A stretch of DNA of 64,000 nt, taken from NCBI RefSeq assembly GCF_001563285.1, contig NZ_CP005188.1:1245501-1309500 (forward strand). Reading direction: 5' to 3'. Position numbers and translations under genes: made by a program. Shown here piece after piece: positions 29,733 through 39,877 of the stretch (the first letter of the stretch is position 1; each line of letters begins with the position of its first letter). The notes under the pieces are model-generated. The model saw nothing but the letters and a program-made list of their open reading frames with translations, was not told the DNA's origin and searched no databases. This DNA is from Sphingobium sp. MI1205 (GTDB lineage: Bacteria > Pseudomonadota > Alphaproteobacteria > Sphingomonadales > Sphingomonadaceae).

Positions 29733-31664
29733 GGCGCGTGCTTCGGTGCCGATTCCGGGGCTGTTGTGGCGAAGAGCCGTCAGCACAGTATCCACGACCG
29801 CTGCGGCGTCCAGTCGTGCATTGGCATATTGCACTTCCGGCTTGTCCTGATCCTGGAAGATGTCCGGCAGCCGCATCGTCCGCAGCTTGAGGCCATTGTC
29901 GATCAGCCCCAGGTCGCTCGCCAGTGTGAGCACGTGGGCGCCGAGGCCGCCAATGGCGCCTTCCTCGATCGTGACGGCAACTTCGTGGGTCGTCAGCAGG
30001 CGGCGGATCATCGCTTCATCCAGCGGCTTCGCAAAACGGAGATCTGCTACTGTGGTCGATAGTCCCTTGGCCTCCAGCACTTCCGCAGCCTTCAGCGCTT
30101 CTTCAAGCCGTGTTCCAAGCGAGAGAATGGCGACCTGCCGCCCTTCGCGGACGATTCGGCCCTTGCCGATTTCCAGCCGCTCGGGAATTTCCGGCATCGG
30201 TACGCCGAGGCCGTTGCCACGGGGATAGCGGACGGCAATCGGGCCATCGTCGTGCATGGCGCAGGTGTGCACCATGTGCACCAGTTCGGCCTCGTCAGCC
30301 GCAGCCATCACCACCATGTTGGGCAGGGTGGCGAGATAGGTGATGTCGAAACTGCCCGCATGCGTCGAACCGTCAGCGCCCACCAAGCCCGCGCGATCGA
30401 TTGCGAACCGCACCGGCAAATTCTGGATCGCGACATCATGAACAACCTGATCATAGGCGCGCTGCAGGAAGGTTGAATAAATGGCGCAGAAGGGACGCAT
30501 GCCCTGGGCGGCAAGCCCCGCCGCGAAGGTCACGGCATGCTGTTCGGCGATTCCCACATCGAAGGAGCGAGTAGGGAAGGCCTGCGCGAATTTGTCGAGG
30601 CCGGTGCCTGACGGCATGGCTGCCGTGATCGCGCAGATGCTGTCGTCGCGATGCGCTTCGGCGACCAGCGCATTGGCGAAGACGGTGGTGTAGCTCGGCG
30701 GGCCGGGAGGCGCTTTTGCCTGGGTTCCGGTGATAACGTCGAATTTCTGAACGCCATGATATTTGTCGGCCGCGGCTTCGGCAGGGGCATATCCCTTGCC
30801 CTTCTGCGTGACAACATGGATCAGGCAGGGGCCTTCAGCCGCATCGCGGACATTTTCCAGGACGGGGATCAACTGATCCAGATTATGTCCGTCGACCGGG
30901 CCGACATAATAGAAGCCCAGTTCCTCAAACAGCGTGCCGCCCATTGCCATGCCACGCGCAAACTCATCGGTCTTGCGAGCGGCATTGTGAAGCGGGCGAG
31001 GCAGCCTTCGCGCGAGGCGCTTGGCAAGATCACGCAGGCCCAGGAACTCGCGGCTCGACACGAGTCGAGCAAGATAAGCCGACAGTCCGCCCACGGGTGG
31101 CGCGATCGACATGTCGTTGTCGTTCAGGATGACGATCAGGCGATTTCCGGCTTCCCGCGCATTGTTCATAGCCTCATAGGCCATGCCCGCCGACATGGCT
31201 CCGTCGCCGATGACCGCAATGCCCTTGCCCGGCTTACCCGCGAGCTTGCTGGCGACCGCAAAGCCGAGCGCGGCGCTAATCGACGTCGAACTGTGCGCAG
31301 CGCCAAAAGGATCATATTCGCTTTCCGCCCGCTTGGTGAAGCCGGACAGGCCCCCGCCTTGCCGCAGCGTGCGAATGCGATCGCGCCGACCGGTCAGTAT
31401 CTTATGAGGATAGCATTGATGGCCGACGTCCCAGACCAGCTTGTCGTTGGGCGTGTCGAACACATAATGGATGGCGGTAGTCAGTTCGACGACGCCAAGC
31501 CCCGATCCCAGATGGCCACCTGTTACGCCAACGGCGGAAATCACTTCCTGCCGAAGTTCGTCAGCGAGTTGGTCAAGCTGCTCCGGCTTCAGCGCGCGCA
31601 GGTCCGACGGCCAGACAACCTGGTCGAGGAGCGGGGTGGATGGGCGATCATTCATGAAAGACAT
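29730..31664 (-). CDS. dxs: 1-deoxy-D-xylulose-5-phosphate synthase
   Basis: A 644-residue thiamine-diphosphate enzyme making DXP from pyruvate and glyceraldehyde-3-phosphate, the entry step of the MEP isoprenoid pathway. The TPP site [17 protein letters not shown], the [14 protein letters not shown] segment, and the transketolase-type central region [15 protein letters not shown] are intact. The start at 31664 follows GGGAG; an ATG three codons later is an alternative. The promoter lies in a 49-base gap from the upstream regulator gene. Confidence 0.97.
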   Translation of the reverse strand: MSFMNDRPSTPLLDQVVWPSDLRALKPEQLDQLADELRQEVISAVGVTGGHLGSGLGVVELTTAIHYVFDTPNDKLVWDVGHQCYPHKILTGRRDRIRTLRQGGGLSGFTKRAESEYDPFGAAHSSTSISAALGFAVASKLAGKPGKGIAVIGDGAMSAGMAYEAMNNAREAGNRLIVILNDNDMSIAPPVGGLSAYLARLVSSREFLGLRDLAKRLARRLPRPLHNAARKTDEFARGMAMGGTLFEELGFYYVGPVDGHNLDQLIPVLENVRDAAEGPCLIHVVTQKGKGYAPAEAAADKYHGVQKFDVITGTQAKAPPGPPSYTTVFANALVAEAHRDDSICAITAAMPSGTGLDKFAQAFPTRSFDVGIAEQHAVTFAAGLAAQGMRPFCAIYSTFLQRAYDQVVHDVAIQNLPVRFAIDRAGLVGADGSTHAGSFDITYLATLPNMVVMAAADEAELVHMVHTCAMHDDGPIAVRYPRGNGLGVPMPEIPERLEIGKGRIVREGRQVAILSLGTRLEEALKAAEVLEAKGLSTTVADLRFAKPLDEAMIRRLLTTHEVAVTIEEGAIGGLGAHVLTLASDLGLIDNGLKLRTMRLPDIFQDQDKPEVQYANARLDAAAVVDTVLTALRHNSPGIGTEARA

Positions 31665-31713
31665 AGACTCCCAAGCGCGCTAGGCCGTTCCGGGTGAAAG
31701 CGCAACGCTCGCT

Positions 31714-32181
31714 TCACGCCATGCACTTGGCGCAGGTTCCCAAAATTTCGATGACAGGCCGCTCGGCGCGGAAGCCCTCATGCTCCGCGACCGCGCGAAC
31801 ATCGCCGGTGACCACGTCGTTATCGACATGCGTGGCTTCCTTGCAGTTACGGCAAACAAGGAAGATGCAGTCATGGTGGCAGCCGGGATGGGCGTTAGCG
31901 ATATACGCGTTGGCGCTTTCCACCCGCATCGCGATGTTGTTCGTCACGAACAGATCGAGAATGCGGTAAACGCTGTTGGGCGCGACACGCTTTCCCCGTG
32001 CCTTTGAGACATGGTCGGCGATATCATAGGCTGATGTCGGCTTTTCTTCTGCCGCCAGCGCATCGAAAATTGCGGCCCGCATCGGCGTCCACTGCTCATT
32101 TTGCGCTTCAAGCGTGATGCGCGCCGCGTCGGCAAGGCTGGACCCGGTCGGCTCATGATGGTGATGATGATGTTCGGCCAT
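31714..32181 (-). CDS. Fur-family transcriptional regulator (Zur-like)
   Basis: A 155-residue Fur-family repressor. It has an N-terminal winged helix (about 25-90, with TPMRAAIFDALAAEEKPTSAYD-type helices) and a C-terminal metal-binding domain with HPGCHHDCIFLVCRNC and the closing CAKCMA, giving the two CxxC pairs of the structural zinc site. The domain resembles Zur more than Fur. Residues 4-9 are six consecutive histidines, an unusual natural metal-binding leader. The ATG at 32179-32181 has a weak ribosome binding site. Regulon members cannot be named from this window, though the DUF4198/HupE operon is a candidate. Confidence 0.9.
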   Translation of the reverse strand: MAEHHHHHHEPTGSSLADAARITLEAQNEQWTPMRAAIFDALAAEEKPTSAYDIADHVSKARGKRVAPNSVYRILDLFVTNNIAMRVESANAYIANAHPGCHHDCIFLVCRNCKEATHVDNDVVTGDVRAVAEHEGFRAERPVIEILGTCAKCMA

Positions 32182-32228
32182 GTAGGTCAATCTATGCCTG
32201 GGTGCTGGTTCGGACAAGGGCGGGTCTG

Positions 32229-32555
32229 TCAGGCGCGCCAATAGAGCCAGGCGGCCCACAACCAGCCCGCGATCATCAAGGTTCCACCAATGGGCGTAAT
32301 CGCACCCAGCCAGCGCGGGGCGCCTGCGGCCATGGCGTAGAGGGTGAAGGCGAAGATCGCGGCGCCTGTCAGGAGCAGCGCCGCAGGACCGCGTGCCTGG
32401 CTGGCCAGGGTAAGCGCGGCTACGGCGTGGATGAGCTGGTAAAGACAGCCAGTCCGAAGCCACTCGGCCGCTTGCGGGCTGGAAGCGCCATGGGCGCCGA
32501 AAGCGCCGGCTGCGATGCCGAAAGCCGCAGACAAGGCAGCCAAAATCGCGATCAT
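32229..32555 (-). CDS. DUF423 (YgdD) small membrane protein
   Basis: A 108-residue membrane protein with four hydrophobic segments, the signature FGAFGAHG-type N-terminus (AAGAFGAHGASS) and the closing TPIGGTLMIAGWLWA. It belongs to the DUF423/YgdD family of unknown function. Its start overlaps the stop of the antiporter gene by 4 bases (ATGA). Confidence 0.9.
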   Translation of the reverse strand: MIAILAALSAAFGIAAGAFGAHGASSPQAAEWLRTGCLYQLIHAVAALTLASQARGPAALLLTGAAIFAFTLYAMAAGAPRWLGAITPIGGTLMIAGWLWAAWLYWRA

Positions 32556-34372
32556 GCCTTTTCCTCCTCCTCTCCCCGCGCGATCAGGCGCATGCGGCGG
32601 CCAGGCCGGAACATCAGATCCTTTGCGGCCAGCAAAGTGCCCTGTTCGCCTTGCACGGTCAGCCGCTCCGCATCATTCGCGCGATATTGTCGCTCAACTT
32701 CTTCAATCTCCGCTTGCGGGACGCCCAAAGTCTCCATTGCCTGAACGCCCATGCAAATGGCGGATTCGAACACCTCGCGAACGACGCCCGCGAGATCCAT
32801 GTCCCTGAGCGCGAGTAGCTGCCGCCGATCAAAGGCGCGGACGAGAAGCGCAGCCTGAGGGAATGCTTCTGCGATAGGTTCAAGCATCCGGCTGTCGAAT
32901 GACGGATCGTCGTGACAGAAGGCGATCAATCGTGCTTCCTCCGCTCCAGACCGGCGCAGCAGGTCCATGCGGGTGCCGTCGCCATAATATACCTTCATGT
33001 CGAACCGGCTGGAAACCTCGATCTGCGCGGGCTTCTTGTCGATCAAAACGACTTCGAACCCGTGACCCATCAGCATCTGGGCGACGGTTTGGCCAAAGCG
33101 GCCATAGCCTACGATGATCGCCGTGCCACGGGTCGCTTCGTCGGGGCCGGGAAGGTTGGCTCCGCCCTTGGGTTTGGCGAATTCGAATCGGCGGGCAATC
33201 AGCATCAGGAAGGGTGTGGTCGCCATCGAGAAGGTGACGATCGCACTGAACATGCTCGCGCCCTCTGGTGCGACTAGCATGGCATTTTGTGCCTGTGCGA
33301 ACAGGACGAAGCCGAACTCCCCGCCCTGGCTGAGCAGCATGCCGGCACCCAAGGCCTGCGTCCATTCCATGCCGAACAATCTGGCAAGAGCGGCGATCAG
33401 CAGCGCTTTGGTGGCGACGAGCGCTGCCGCCATGCCGATGACGAACAAGGGATTGGCCGCGACGGTGTGCAGGTCGAGCACCATGCCGACGGCCAGGAAG
33501 AACAAGCCGAGAAGGATTGACCGAAACGGCTCAACATCAGATTCAATTTCGTGCCGGTAGGGCGAGTCGGCGAGCATAACGCCCGCCACGAAAGCGCCCA
33601 GCGCTGTAGAGAGGTGCAGCGCATGCATCAGGGCGGCTGCGGCCAGAACGGTGAACAGTCCAACCACCACGAATAGTTCCCGTTCGCCCAGTCGACCGAC
33701 AAGTTGCAGCAGGGGCCGCAGGATGAAACGGCCCGCAAGGACAAGCCCTGCTATCGCGGCGACGGTGTAGCCCGCCAGCAACCATCCGGGGGGGCCTCCC
33801 GCATCGGCGGGGTTGCGCGATAGCGCGGCCACGATCGTAATCAGCGGGACGATCGACAGATCCTGAAACAGCAGGATGGAAAAGACCTTCTCACCGAAAG
33901 GCGAGTTGATGCGACCGCTGCTCTTCAGGCTGGGTAGGACCTGTGCGGTGGAAGACAGCGCCAGGGGCAGCCCGAGAGCGATTGCCGCGCCCCATGTGAA
34001 GCCGGTGGTGACGAAGATGATTGCGGTTAGCGCCAATCCGCAGATCACCACCTGGGCAAAGCCGAGGGCAAAGATATCCCGTTTCAATCGCCACAGTCGC
34101 ATTGGATGCAGTTCGAGTCCGACGAGGAACAGCAGCAGGACGATGCCGATTTCCGCGATGGCGAGTTTTGATTCGGCACCCGCTACGAGTCCCAGCCCCT
34201 GAGGCCCGACCAGAGCGCCGGCGACAAGATAGCCGAGCACCGCGCCCAGCCCGAAGCGGCGGAAGAGCATGACGAACAGCACTGCCGCGCCGAGCAGTAT
34301 CACGCCTTCGGTCAACAGGACGTCGGTTGCGGAGATGGGCGCGCTTGCTGCGTCTGCGGCAGGGTTGGACAT
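32552..34372 (-). CDS. CPA2 family cation:proton antiporter with TrkA-N domain (Kef-like)
   Basis: A 606-residue Kef-type monovalent cation:proton antiporter. The first 400 or so residues form 12-13 transmembrane helices (LLFLVGLELHP, ALSSTAQVLPSL, GFVLFAQAQNAM), and a cytosolic Rossmann TrkA-N domain follows (IVGYGRFGQTVAQML). These systems export K+ under electrophile stress, with glutathione adducts and NAD(H) as effectors. A short charged tail replaces any TrkA-C domain. It overlaps both neighbours: TAATG with the scaffold gene before it and ATGA with DUF423 after it. Confidence 0.93.
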   Translation of the reverse strand: MSNPAADAASAPISATDVLLTEGVILLGAAVLFVMLFRRFGLGAVLGYLVAGALVGPQGLGLVAGAESKLAIAEIGIVLLLFLVGLELHPMRLWRLKRDIFALGFAQVVICGLALTAIIFVTTGFTWGAAIALGLPLALSSTAQVLPSLKSSGRINSPFGEKVFSILLFQDLSIVPLITIVAALSRNPADAGGPPGWLLAGYTVAAIAGLVLAGRFILRPLLQLVGRLGERELFVVVGLFTVLAAAALMHALHLSTALGAFVAGVMLADSPYRHEIESDVEPFRSILLGLFFLAVGMVLDLHTVAANPLFVIGMAAALVATKALLIAALARLFGMEWTQALGAGMLLSQGGEFGFVLFAQAQNAMLVAPEGASMFSAIVTFSMATTPFLMLIARRFEFAKPKGGANLPGPDEATRGTAIIVGYGRFGQTVAQMLMGHGFEVVLIDKKPAQIEVSSRFDMKVYYGDGTRMDLLRRSGAEEARLIAFCHDDPSFDSRMLEPIAEAFPQAALLVRAFDRRQLLALRDMDLAGVVREVFESAICMGVQAMETLGVPQAEIEEVERQYRANDAERLTVQGEQGTLLAAKDLMFRPGRRMRLIARGEEEEKA

Positions 34373-34794
34373 TAGGCGTCTGCTATCCGGGCGGCTTCGG
34401 CAATGGCCTCAAAGCCCAGGCGGATCGATGCATGACGCGCCGGGTAGCCGCGCGCAGGTGCAAGGATCGCGAGCCCCGGCCAGAAGTCGAGGTCATCACT
34501 CTGCCCGGAAAGATAGGCGGTCAGCTTGTCGCGGGCATCCGCCAACTCATCAGCGGTCATCCCGATTGCCTGAGCCGCCATAAGCGAAGCGGAGGCCTGG
34601 CCGAGGGCGCACGCTTTGACGTCCAGTCCCAGCGCGGTCAGCTTGCCGCCCTCCATCCGTACATCTGCGGTCACGCGTGAGCCGCAGGTCGGGGAACGCT
34701 TTTCAACGCTGGCCTGCGCGTCCGGCAGCCGCTGATGATGTGGAATAGTGGCGGCAAGCCGCAATATGTCCTTGTTGTAGAGGGGAGCGCTCAT
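34372..34794 (-). CDS. iron-sulfur cluster assembly scaffold (SufU/NifU-N-like)
   Basis: A 140-residue IscU-fold protein. Two conserved ligands are seen as SPTCGSRV (about residue 37) and KACALGQASASLM (about 62). The usual third cysteine position reads ARHASIRL, with His but no Cys. This pattern is seen in alphaproteobacterial stand-alone scaffold-like proteins, so cluster binding may differ from SufU/IscU. It is translationally coupled to the Kef-like antiporter gene (TAATG). No suf genes are adjacent. Confidence 0.87.
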   Translation of the reverse strand: MSAPLYNKDILRLAATIPHHQRLPDAQASVEKRSPTCGSRVTADVRMEGGKLTALGLDVKACALGQASASLMAAQAIGMTADELADARDKLTAYLSGQSDDLDFWPGLAILAPARGYPARHASIRLGFEAIAEAARIADA

Positions 34795-34839
34795 CCTTGC
34801 CCCTTTAGGACAGGTCAGGCGTGGGAGGAAGGCCGCAGA

Positions 34840-36009
34840 CTATTGCTCGTAGATAATCCGCAGCTTGGCAGCCGCCTGGGCGGCGATGCGACGGGCGCTG
34901 TCCACGTCATCGGTCAAGGCCAGCGTCACGCCCATGCGTCGGTAGGGACGCGTCGAGGGCTTGGCGAATATCCTCAGATCAACCTGTCCTTCGGAAGAGA
35001 CGAGCGCGTCGGCAAGGCCTTCAACCCGGAAATCCAGCGATTCGCGATCGGCCAGCAGAACCGCAGATGCCGCAGCGCCGTGCAAGCGCACCTCTGGTAT
35101 CGGCAGGCCCAGGATCGCCCGGGCATGCAGGTCGAACTCGCTGAAATTCTGGGAGATCAGCGTCACCATGCCCGTATCATGCGGGCGAGGGGACAGTTCG
35201 GAGAAGATCACATCGTCTCCCTTGACGAAGAATTCGACTCCGAAAAGGCCGTATCCACCCAGATTGTCGACGACGGCGCGCGCCATGTCCTGCGCCGCGC
35301 CGAGGGTGCGGTGCGTCATCGGTGCGGGTTGCCAGCTTTCCTGATAGTCGCCGCGTTCCTGCCGGTGGCCGATCGGCGGGCAGAAGCTGACGCCCTCGCG
35401 GCTGCGGACGGTGAGCAGGGTTATTTCATAGTCGAAATCTACGAATTCCTCCACGATCACGCGGCTGCGGTCGCCGCGCATGTTGGCGACCGCATAATCC
35501 CATGCGCTTTCCAACGCGTCTGCGGACCGCACGGTGCTCTGGCCCTTGCCGGACGATGACATGACAGGTTTGATGACGCAGGGCAGGCCGGTATGCTCTG
35601 CTCCCGCCCGCACTTCCTCCAGGCTTTCGGCGTAGCGATAACACGACGTGCGCAAACCCAGCTCCACGGCCGCGACCTCCCGGATCCGGTCGCGGTTCAT
35701 CGTCATGATCGTTGCCTTCGCCGAAGGGACGACTGTCAGGCCCTGCGCCTCGACATCGGCCAGCACCTCGGTGCGGATCGCCTCGATCTCGGGGACGATA
35801 TAGTCAGGCTGGTGCCGCTCGATGGCCGCGCGCAGCAGGTCGGCGTCCAGCATGGAGAAGATTTCAAAACCATCCGCTACCTGCATCGCGGGAGCGTTGG
35901 GATAGCTGTCGCAGGCGATCACCTCGCATCCGAGCCGCTTGGCGGAGATGACGAATTCCCGCCCAAGCTCGCCCGAACCAAGCAGCAATATTTTCGCGGT
36001 GAATGTCAT
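34840..36009 (-). CDS. purT: formate-dependent GAR transformylase
   Basis: A 389-residue ATP-grasp enzyme that formylates glycinamide ribonucleotide using formate and ATP, an alternative to PurN in purine synthesis. KILLLGSGELGREFVISAKRLG opens the N-terminal domain (two glycine-rich pieces, GSGELGRE). KPVMSSSGKGQS and the acidic SELSPRPHDTGMVT form the ATP site. GAAGGA lies 7 bases before the ATG at 36007-36009; an upstream in-frame ATG at 36048 is less likely. Confidence 0.96.
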   Translation of the reverse strand: MTFTAKILLLGSGELGREFVISAKRLGCEVIACDSYPNAPAMQVADGFEIFSMLDADLLRAAIERHQPDYIVPEIEAIRTEVLADVEAQGLTVVPSAKATIMTMNRDRIREVAAVELGLRTSCYRYAESLEEVRAGAEHTGLPCVIKPVMSSSGKGQSTVRSADALESAWDYAVANMRGDRSRVIVEEFVDFDYEITLLTVRSREGVSFCPPIGHRQERGDYQESWQPAPMTHRTLGAAQDMARAVVDNLGGYGLFGVEFFVKGDDVIFSELSPRPHDTGMVTLISQNFSEFDLHARAILGLPIPEVRLHGAAASAVLLADRESLDFRVEGLADALVSSEGQVDLRIFAKPSTRPYRRMGVTLALTDDVDSARRIAAQAAAKLRIIYEQ

Positions 36010-36076
36010 CTTACGTCCTTCGAATCGCCCGCCTCGGCATAGGCGCATGCCGTCAGCGGTGTTCAGCGGTCAACCA

Positions 36077-38125
36077 TCAGGGAGATGGTCCTTCATCGAC
36101 CGGCAGGGTTGGCGCCAGGCGGGGCGGCGGGGTGGCGGGAACAGGCAGGGGTGGCACGGGTTCGGGCTGATCGATTGGCAGGCGGAGCTGGTTGGGGCCG
36201 ATGTTGACCGACATGCCGTCCTGATCGATGCCGACGCTCATATTGCCCAGGCCGGCCTCCACGGCCACATTGGCGATGGCGTTGACCAGATCGCTGTCCT
36301 GCTCCTCCGGTGCGACTTCGGCCGGTTCGTTGATCGCGCCCGACATGAAATTGCGCCAGATGCGCGCTGGCACGCCACCGCCAGCCGCGCCGCCGGGCAG
36401 GGGAGAATTGTCGTCATTGCCGATCCACACCGCTGTGACGAGCCCGCCCGCATAACCGACAAAGATCGCATCGCGGCTGTCCTGCGTGGTGCCGGTCTTG
36501 CCGAAGGTGCTGGTACGGAGCGCCGCCGCGCTGCCCGTGCCCCGGTTCGCCGCCGATGACAGCAGATCGCGAATCATCTCCAGCTGATCCTGGCTGAAAC
36601 GCTGCTGACGGCTCATGAGCCGTTCAAACCAGCCCTGCTCCTCGGGCGGCAGCCCGTGGGCGACCACGGGATAGGCCCCGGCGGCCACCGTTGCATAGGC
36701 CTGTGCCAGTTCCACCAGCGGGACTTCGGATGTGCCCAGCGCTAGGCTGAGATCTTCTGTCAGGGGCGTCGTGATGCCCAGGTCACGGGCAACCTTGATG
36801 ACGGCATCGACGCCCACTTTCTGCGTCAGCCGTACCGCTGCGACATTGCTGGAAGCGGCGAAGGCCTGCCTCAGGGTGATTTTGCCGCGATATTTTCCGC
36901 CATGATTGGCGGGGCGGTAAGAGCCGGTGGTGATAGGCCGGTCTTCAACGAAATCTTCGGGCGTCATCCCCGCGCGAAAGGCTGCGAGATAAACGAATAG
37001 CTTGAAAGTCGATCCGGGCTGGCGTTTCGCTTGCACGGCCCTGTTGAAGCTGCTCCGGCGATAATCCCTGCCACCAACCATCGCGACCACGCTGCCGTCC
37101 GGCTTCATTGCCACCAGCGCGGCCTCCGCCTTGCCCAGGGGAGCGCGCCGGATCGCGGCCTCTGCCAGCCGCTGCACGCGCCAATCCAGGGTCGTGGAAA
37201 CGGTCTGCGCGCCATAGACCGCACCCGCACGGTCACGCGCCTGTGGAAGAACCCAATCGGCGAAATAGGTACCGGTGGTTGAACTCGGCATTTCGCGCAC
37301 GTCGAGCCGGGCAGGGCGCAAGCGATCGCGTTCGGCTTTGCTGATGTAGCCAGCCTCCACCATTGCCTGTGTCACCAGTGCGGCGCGCGCCCGCGCACCT
37401 GGCAGGTTGGTGGTGGGAGCGAGTCGGGACGGGGCCTTGAGCAGCCCTGCAAGCATGGCCGCTTGGGGGATCGTCAACCGTTCGGGCTGGCGGCTGAAAT
37501 AATGCAAGGATGCGGCGCGCAGACCGTAGACATTGTCGCCGAAATAGACGTTCGACAGGTATCGCTCGAAAATCTGATCCTTGGTCAGCCAGGCTTCCAG
37601 CCAGAAAGCGATCATTGCCTCTCGCGCTTTCCGGCCGAAGGTCCGGTCGCTGGAGAGGAATATGCCTTTTGCGAGTTGCTGGGTGATGGTGCTGCCGCCT
37701 TGTGAGGAACCATCCGACCAGATGTTGTGCCAGGCGGCGCGGGCTATACCGCGCGGGTCGATCCCCCAATGACTGTAGAAGCGCCGGTCCTCGATCGCCA
37801 TGAAGGCCTGCGGTACATGTTCGGGAAGGTCGGCGATCGCAACGGGCCGGTCTATCATCGCCCCGCGCCGCGCGATGAGGTGGCCGTCGGCGGACATCAG
37901 GCTCACGCTTGGCGGTGCTATCGGCTTTAGCGAGCGCGAGAGGGGCGCGGTGACAGCCAGCCATGCCATCATGAGCATCAGCAATGCCAGCATCGCCGCC
38001 ATCATCCATCCGGTGATCTGCAACCGCCGCCGCCAAGGCGTGGGCGGAGGGAAGGCGCTGGGCGGTCCGGCGCCGAATTCGCGAGCCGGTTGACCGGACT
38101 GGGGGGCGGGGAGGGGGTCTCTCAT
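36077..38125 (-). CDS. class A penicillin-binding protein (PBP1A family)
   Basis: A 682-residue bifunctional peptidoglycan synthase. It has a proline-rich cytoplasmic tail, one transmembrane helix (about 41-60), a GT51 glycosyltransferase with catalytic Glu in EDRRFYSHWG (about 112) and GGSTITQQLAKG, and a transpeptidase with SxxK at STFK (Ser about 372), the SSNVA triad and FGKTGTTQDS. A Pro-rich C-terminal tail of about 60 residues follows. It polymerises and cross-links glycan strands at the inner membrane. Confidence 0.95.
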   Translation of the reverse strand: MRDPLPAPQSGQPAREFGAGPPSAFPPPTPWRRRLQITGWMMAAMLALLMLMMAWLAVTAPLSRSLKPIAPPSVSLMSADGHLIARRGAMIDRPVAIADLPEHVPQAFMAIEDRRFYSHWGIDPRGIARAAWHNIWSDGSSQGGSTITQQLAKGIFLSSDRTFGRKAREAMIAFWLEAWLTKDQIFERYLSNVYFGDNVYGLRAASLHYFSRQPERLTIPQAAMLAGLLKAPSRLAPTTNLPGARARAALVTQAMVEAGYISKAERDRLRPARLDVREMPSSTTGTYFADWVLPQARDRAGAVYGAQTVSTTLDWRVQRLAEAAIRRAPLGKAEAALVAMKPDGSVVAMVGGRDYRRSSFNRAVQAKRQPGSTFKLFVYLAAFRAGMTPEDFVEDRPITTGSYRPANHGGKYRGKITLRQAFAASSNVAAVRLTQKVGVDAVIKVARDLGITTPLTEDLSLALGTSEVPLVELAQAYATVAAGAYPVVAHGLPPEEQGWFERLMSRQQRFSQDQLEMIRDLLSSAANRGTGSAAALRTSTFGKTGTTQDSRDAIFVGYAGGLVTAVWIGNDDNSPLPGGAAGGGVPARIWRNFMSGAINEPAEVAPEEQDSDLVNAIANVAVEAGLGNMSVGIDQDGMSVNIGPNQLRLPIDQPEPVPPLPVPATPPPRLAPTLPVDEGPSP

Positions 38126-38245
38126 CGGTCCGGTGATGCTGTATTATTCGTTTGATACAGTCAAGATTGTCCTGCCGTGGGACAACCGCACGTTAACTAC
38201 GATTCGGGATGGTCGAAAAGGTAAATGAGGCGTTAACATGCAGCT

Positions 38246-38428
38246 ATGCGAACCCGTCCACTCATCCTGACGACTGAATCGGCGCGCCATCCCTTTCGCC
38301 AGCGGTTGCCGCGGCATGTGGTGGAAGTGCGGGATGTCGCGACCCCAGAATCGGATGACAATGACTGGAAGCTGTTCCTGCTCAGCTTCGGGGCTTTCTT
38401 CACGGCGTTCTACAGCTTCATCTTCTAG
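38246..38428 (+). CDS. small conserved hypothetical protein with C-terminal membrane helix
   Basis: A 60-residue protein: basic N-terminal half with RHPFRQRLPRHVVEVRDVA, an acidic TPESDDND stretch, then one hydrophobic helix LFLLSFGAFFTAFYSFIF to the end. It looks tail-anchored. The composition and the resemblance to short sphingomonad proteins support a real gene, but the ribosome binding site is weak. It stands between two leftward genes. No function is assigned. Confidence 0.6.
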   Translation: MRTRPLILTTESARHPFRQRLPRHVVEVRDVATPESDDNDWKLFLLSFGAFFTAFYSFIF

Positions 38429-38436
38429 AACAGGCG

Positions 38437-39732
38437 TCAATCGCATGCCTTGTGAAGGGTCCATGCGATCCACGCGCAGGGAAGGCACAGCGCAGCCACC
38501 AGCAGCAACTGGTTGACGACGGACATGCCCGCGACGCTGAGACCGATTGCGAAGAAGGATCCCAGCACCATTGCGCCGGAATTGACGATATTATTCGCCG
38601 CCACCGTGCGGGCCGCTTCGCATTTTTCAACGGTCGTCGTCAGGAACGCATAGAGCGGTACGACGAACATCCCGCCGAATGTCGCCACGCCCAGTAGGCA
38701 TGCCGATAGCGCGAGCGCGAGCGGGTGAGCGAGGAAGCCTTCGAGCGAAAGCCGCGCGCCGCCCGGAGAAGGCGTCCACAGATCGCACACGATGTGAAAT
38801 GCGACGATGCACAGGCCCATGCCGATGACAGACGCCGGTCCATAGCGCGCCGACACATGGCCCTTCAGAAGGCGGTTGATGGCGATTGACCCGATTGCGA
38901 TGCCCACAGAAAAGATCGCAAGGAACAGGCTGGCGACAGCCTTGTCGGCGGTCAGCACATTCTTCACCAGCGGTGGGAACTGGATGAAGAGGATCGAACC
39001 TACCGCCCAGAAGAAGCTGATCGCCATGATGGCCAGGTAAAGGCGCCGGATATGCATGGTGCCACGCACTAGCGTCACGGAGGATCGGATGATGTGGAAG
39101 TCTATCGGTTGCCGGGAAAGTAGCGAGGGAGCGGGCGGAACCTCCCTGCCGGCTGCATAGCCGACCAATGCGGTGATCACGATGCCGATTGCGGCCACTT
39201 CGACGGGGATGATCCCGGCCAGGATAGTCCCTGCGAGAATCGCGATATAAGTGCCCGCCTCGACCAGCCCGGTGCCGCCAAGCACTTCGTCATCGTGCAG
39301 ATGCTGGGGCAGGATCGCATATTTGATGGGGCCAAAGAAAGTCGAGTGAACGCCCATGGCGAACAGGGCGCACAGCAGTAGCGGAATGGCAAGGCCGTGA
39401 ATTGCGATGCCGCTCCAGATTAGCGCCAGCCCTGCCGCGCCGACTAGCATGATGACGATTTCAGCCGCTTTGACGTAGCGGATGATGGTGGCCTTGTCGC
39501 GCTGGTCAGCCAACTGCCCCGACAGAGCGGACAGAAGGAAAAACGGCAGGATGAAGATACCGGTCGCCAGCGCGCTGAACCAGGTTTCGGACCGTTCATC
39601 ATTGTAGACGCTGTATACGACGAACAGCACCATCGCGTTCTTGAACAGGTTGTCGTTGAATGCGCCGAGGAGCTGGGTGATGAAAAGCGGCAGAAAACGT
39701 CGCTTGTTAAGGAGCCTTAGGGAGGCTTGCAT
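38437..39732 (-). CDS. MFS transporter, LplT-like
   Basis: A 431-residue major facilitator with about 12 transmembrane segments. The N-terminal FITQLLGAFNDNLFKNAMVLF is characteristic of the lysophospholipid transporter LplT group, as is STFFGPIKYAILPQHL. LplT flips lysophospholipids inward for reacylation by Aas. In many genomes it is fused or adjacent to acyltransferases; here it is free-standing, so its substrate is inferred from family only. It is divergent from pgsA, another phospholipid gene. Confidence 0.88.
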   Translation of the reverse strand: MQASLRLLNKRRFLPLFITQLLGAFNDNLFKNAMVLFVVYSVYNDERSETWFSALATGIFILPFFLLSALSGQLADQRDKATIIRYVKAAEIVIMLVGAAGLALIWSGIAIHGLAIPLLLCALFAMGVHSTFFGPIKYAILPQHLHDDEVLGGTGLVEAGTYIAILAGTILAGIIPVEVAAIGIVITALVGYAAGREVPPAPSLLSRQPIDFHIIRSSVTLVRGTMHIRRLYLAIMAISFFWAVGSILFIQFPPLVKNVLTADKAVASLFLAIFSVGIAIGSIAINRLLKGHVSARYGPASVIGMGLCIVAFHIVCDLWTPSPGGARLSLEGFLAHPLALALSACLLGVATFGGMFVVPLYAFLTTTVEKCEAARTVAANNIVNSGAMVLGSFFAIGLSVAGMSVVNQLLLVAALCLPCAWIAWTLHKACD

Positions 39733-39877
39733 AGGCGAGGGGGTCTTCTTCGCTGTGGACGAGCGGAGCGCGGTCTAGCGGTTGCTGTCGCCTCTGTCCA
39801 ACCCCCAACACATGAAGCCGCCGACGTCATTGATGCGGCTGCTTGTGCAAGGGCGCGGACTGTGGCAGGTCGCCGCC

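Noticed and set aside
32153..32181. His6 stretch as a cloning or vector artefact
   Set aside because: It is inside a native regulator gene in normal chromosomal context, with mixed codons and no vector sequence around it.
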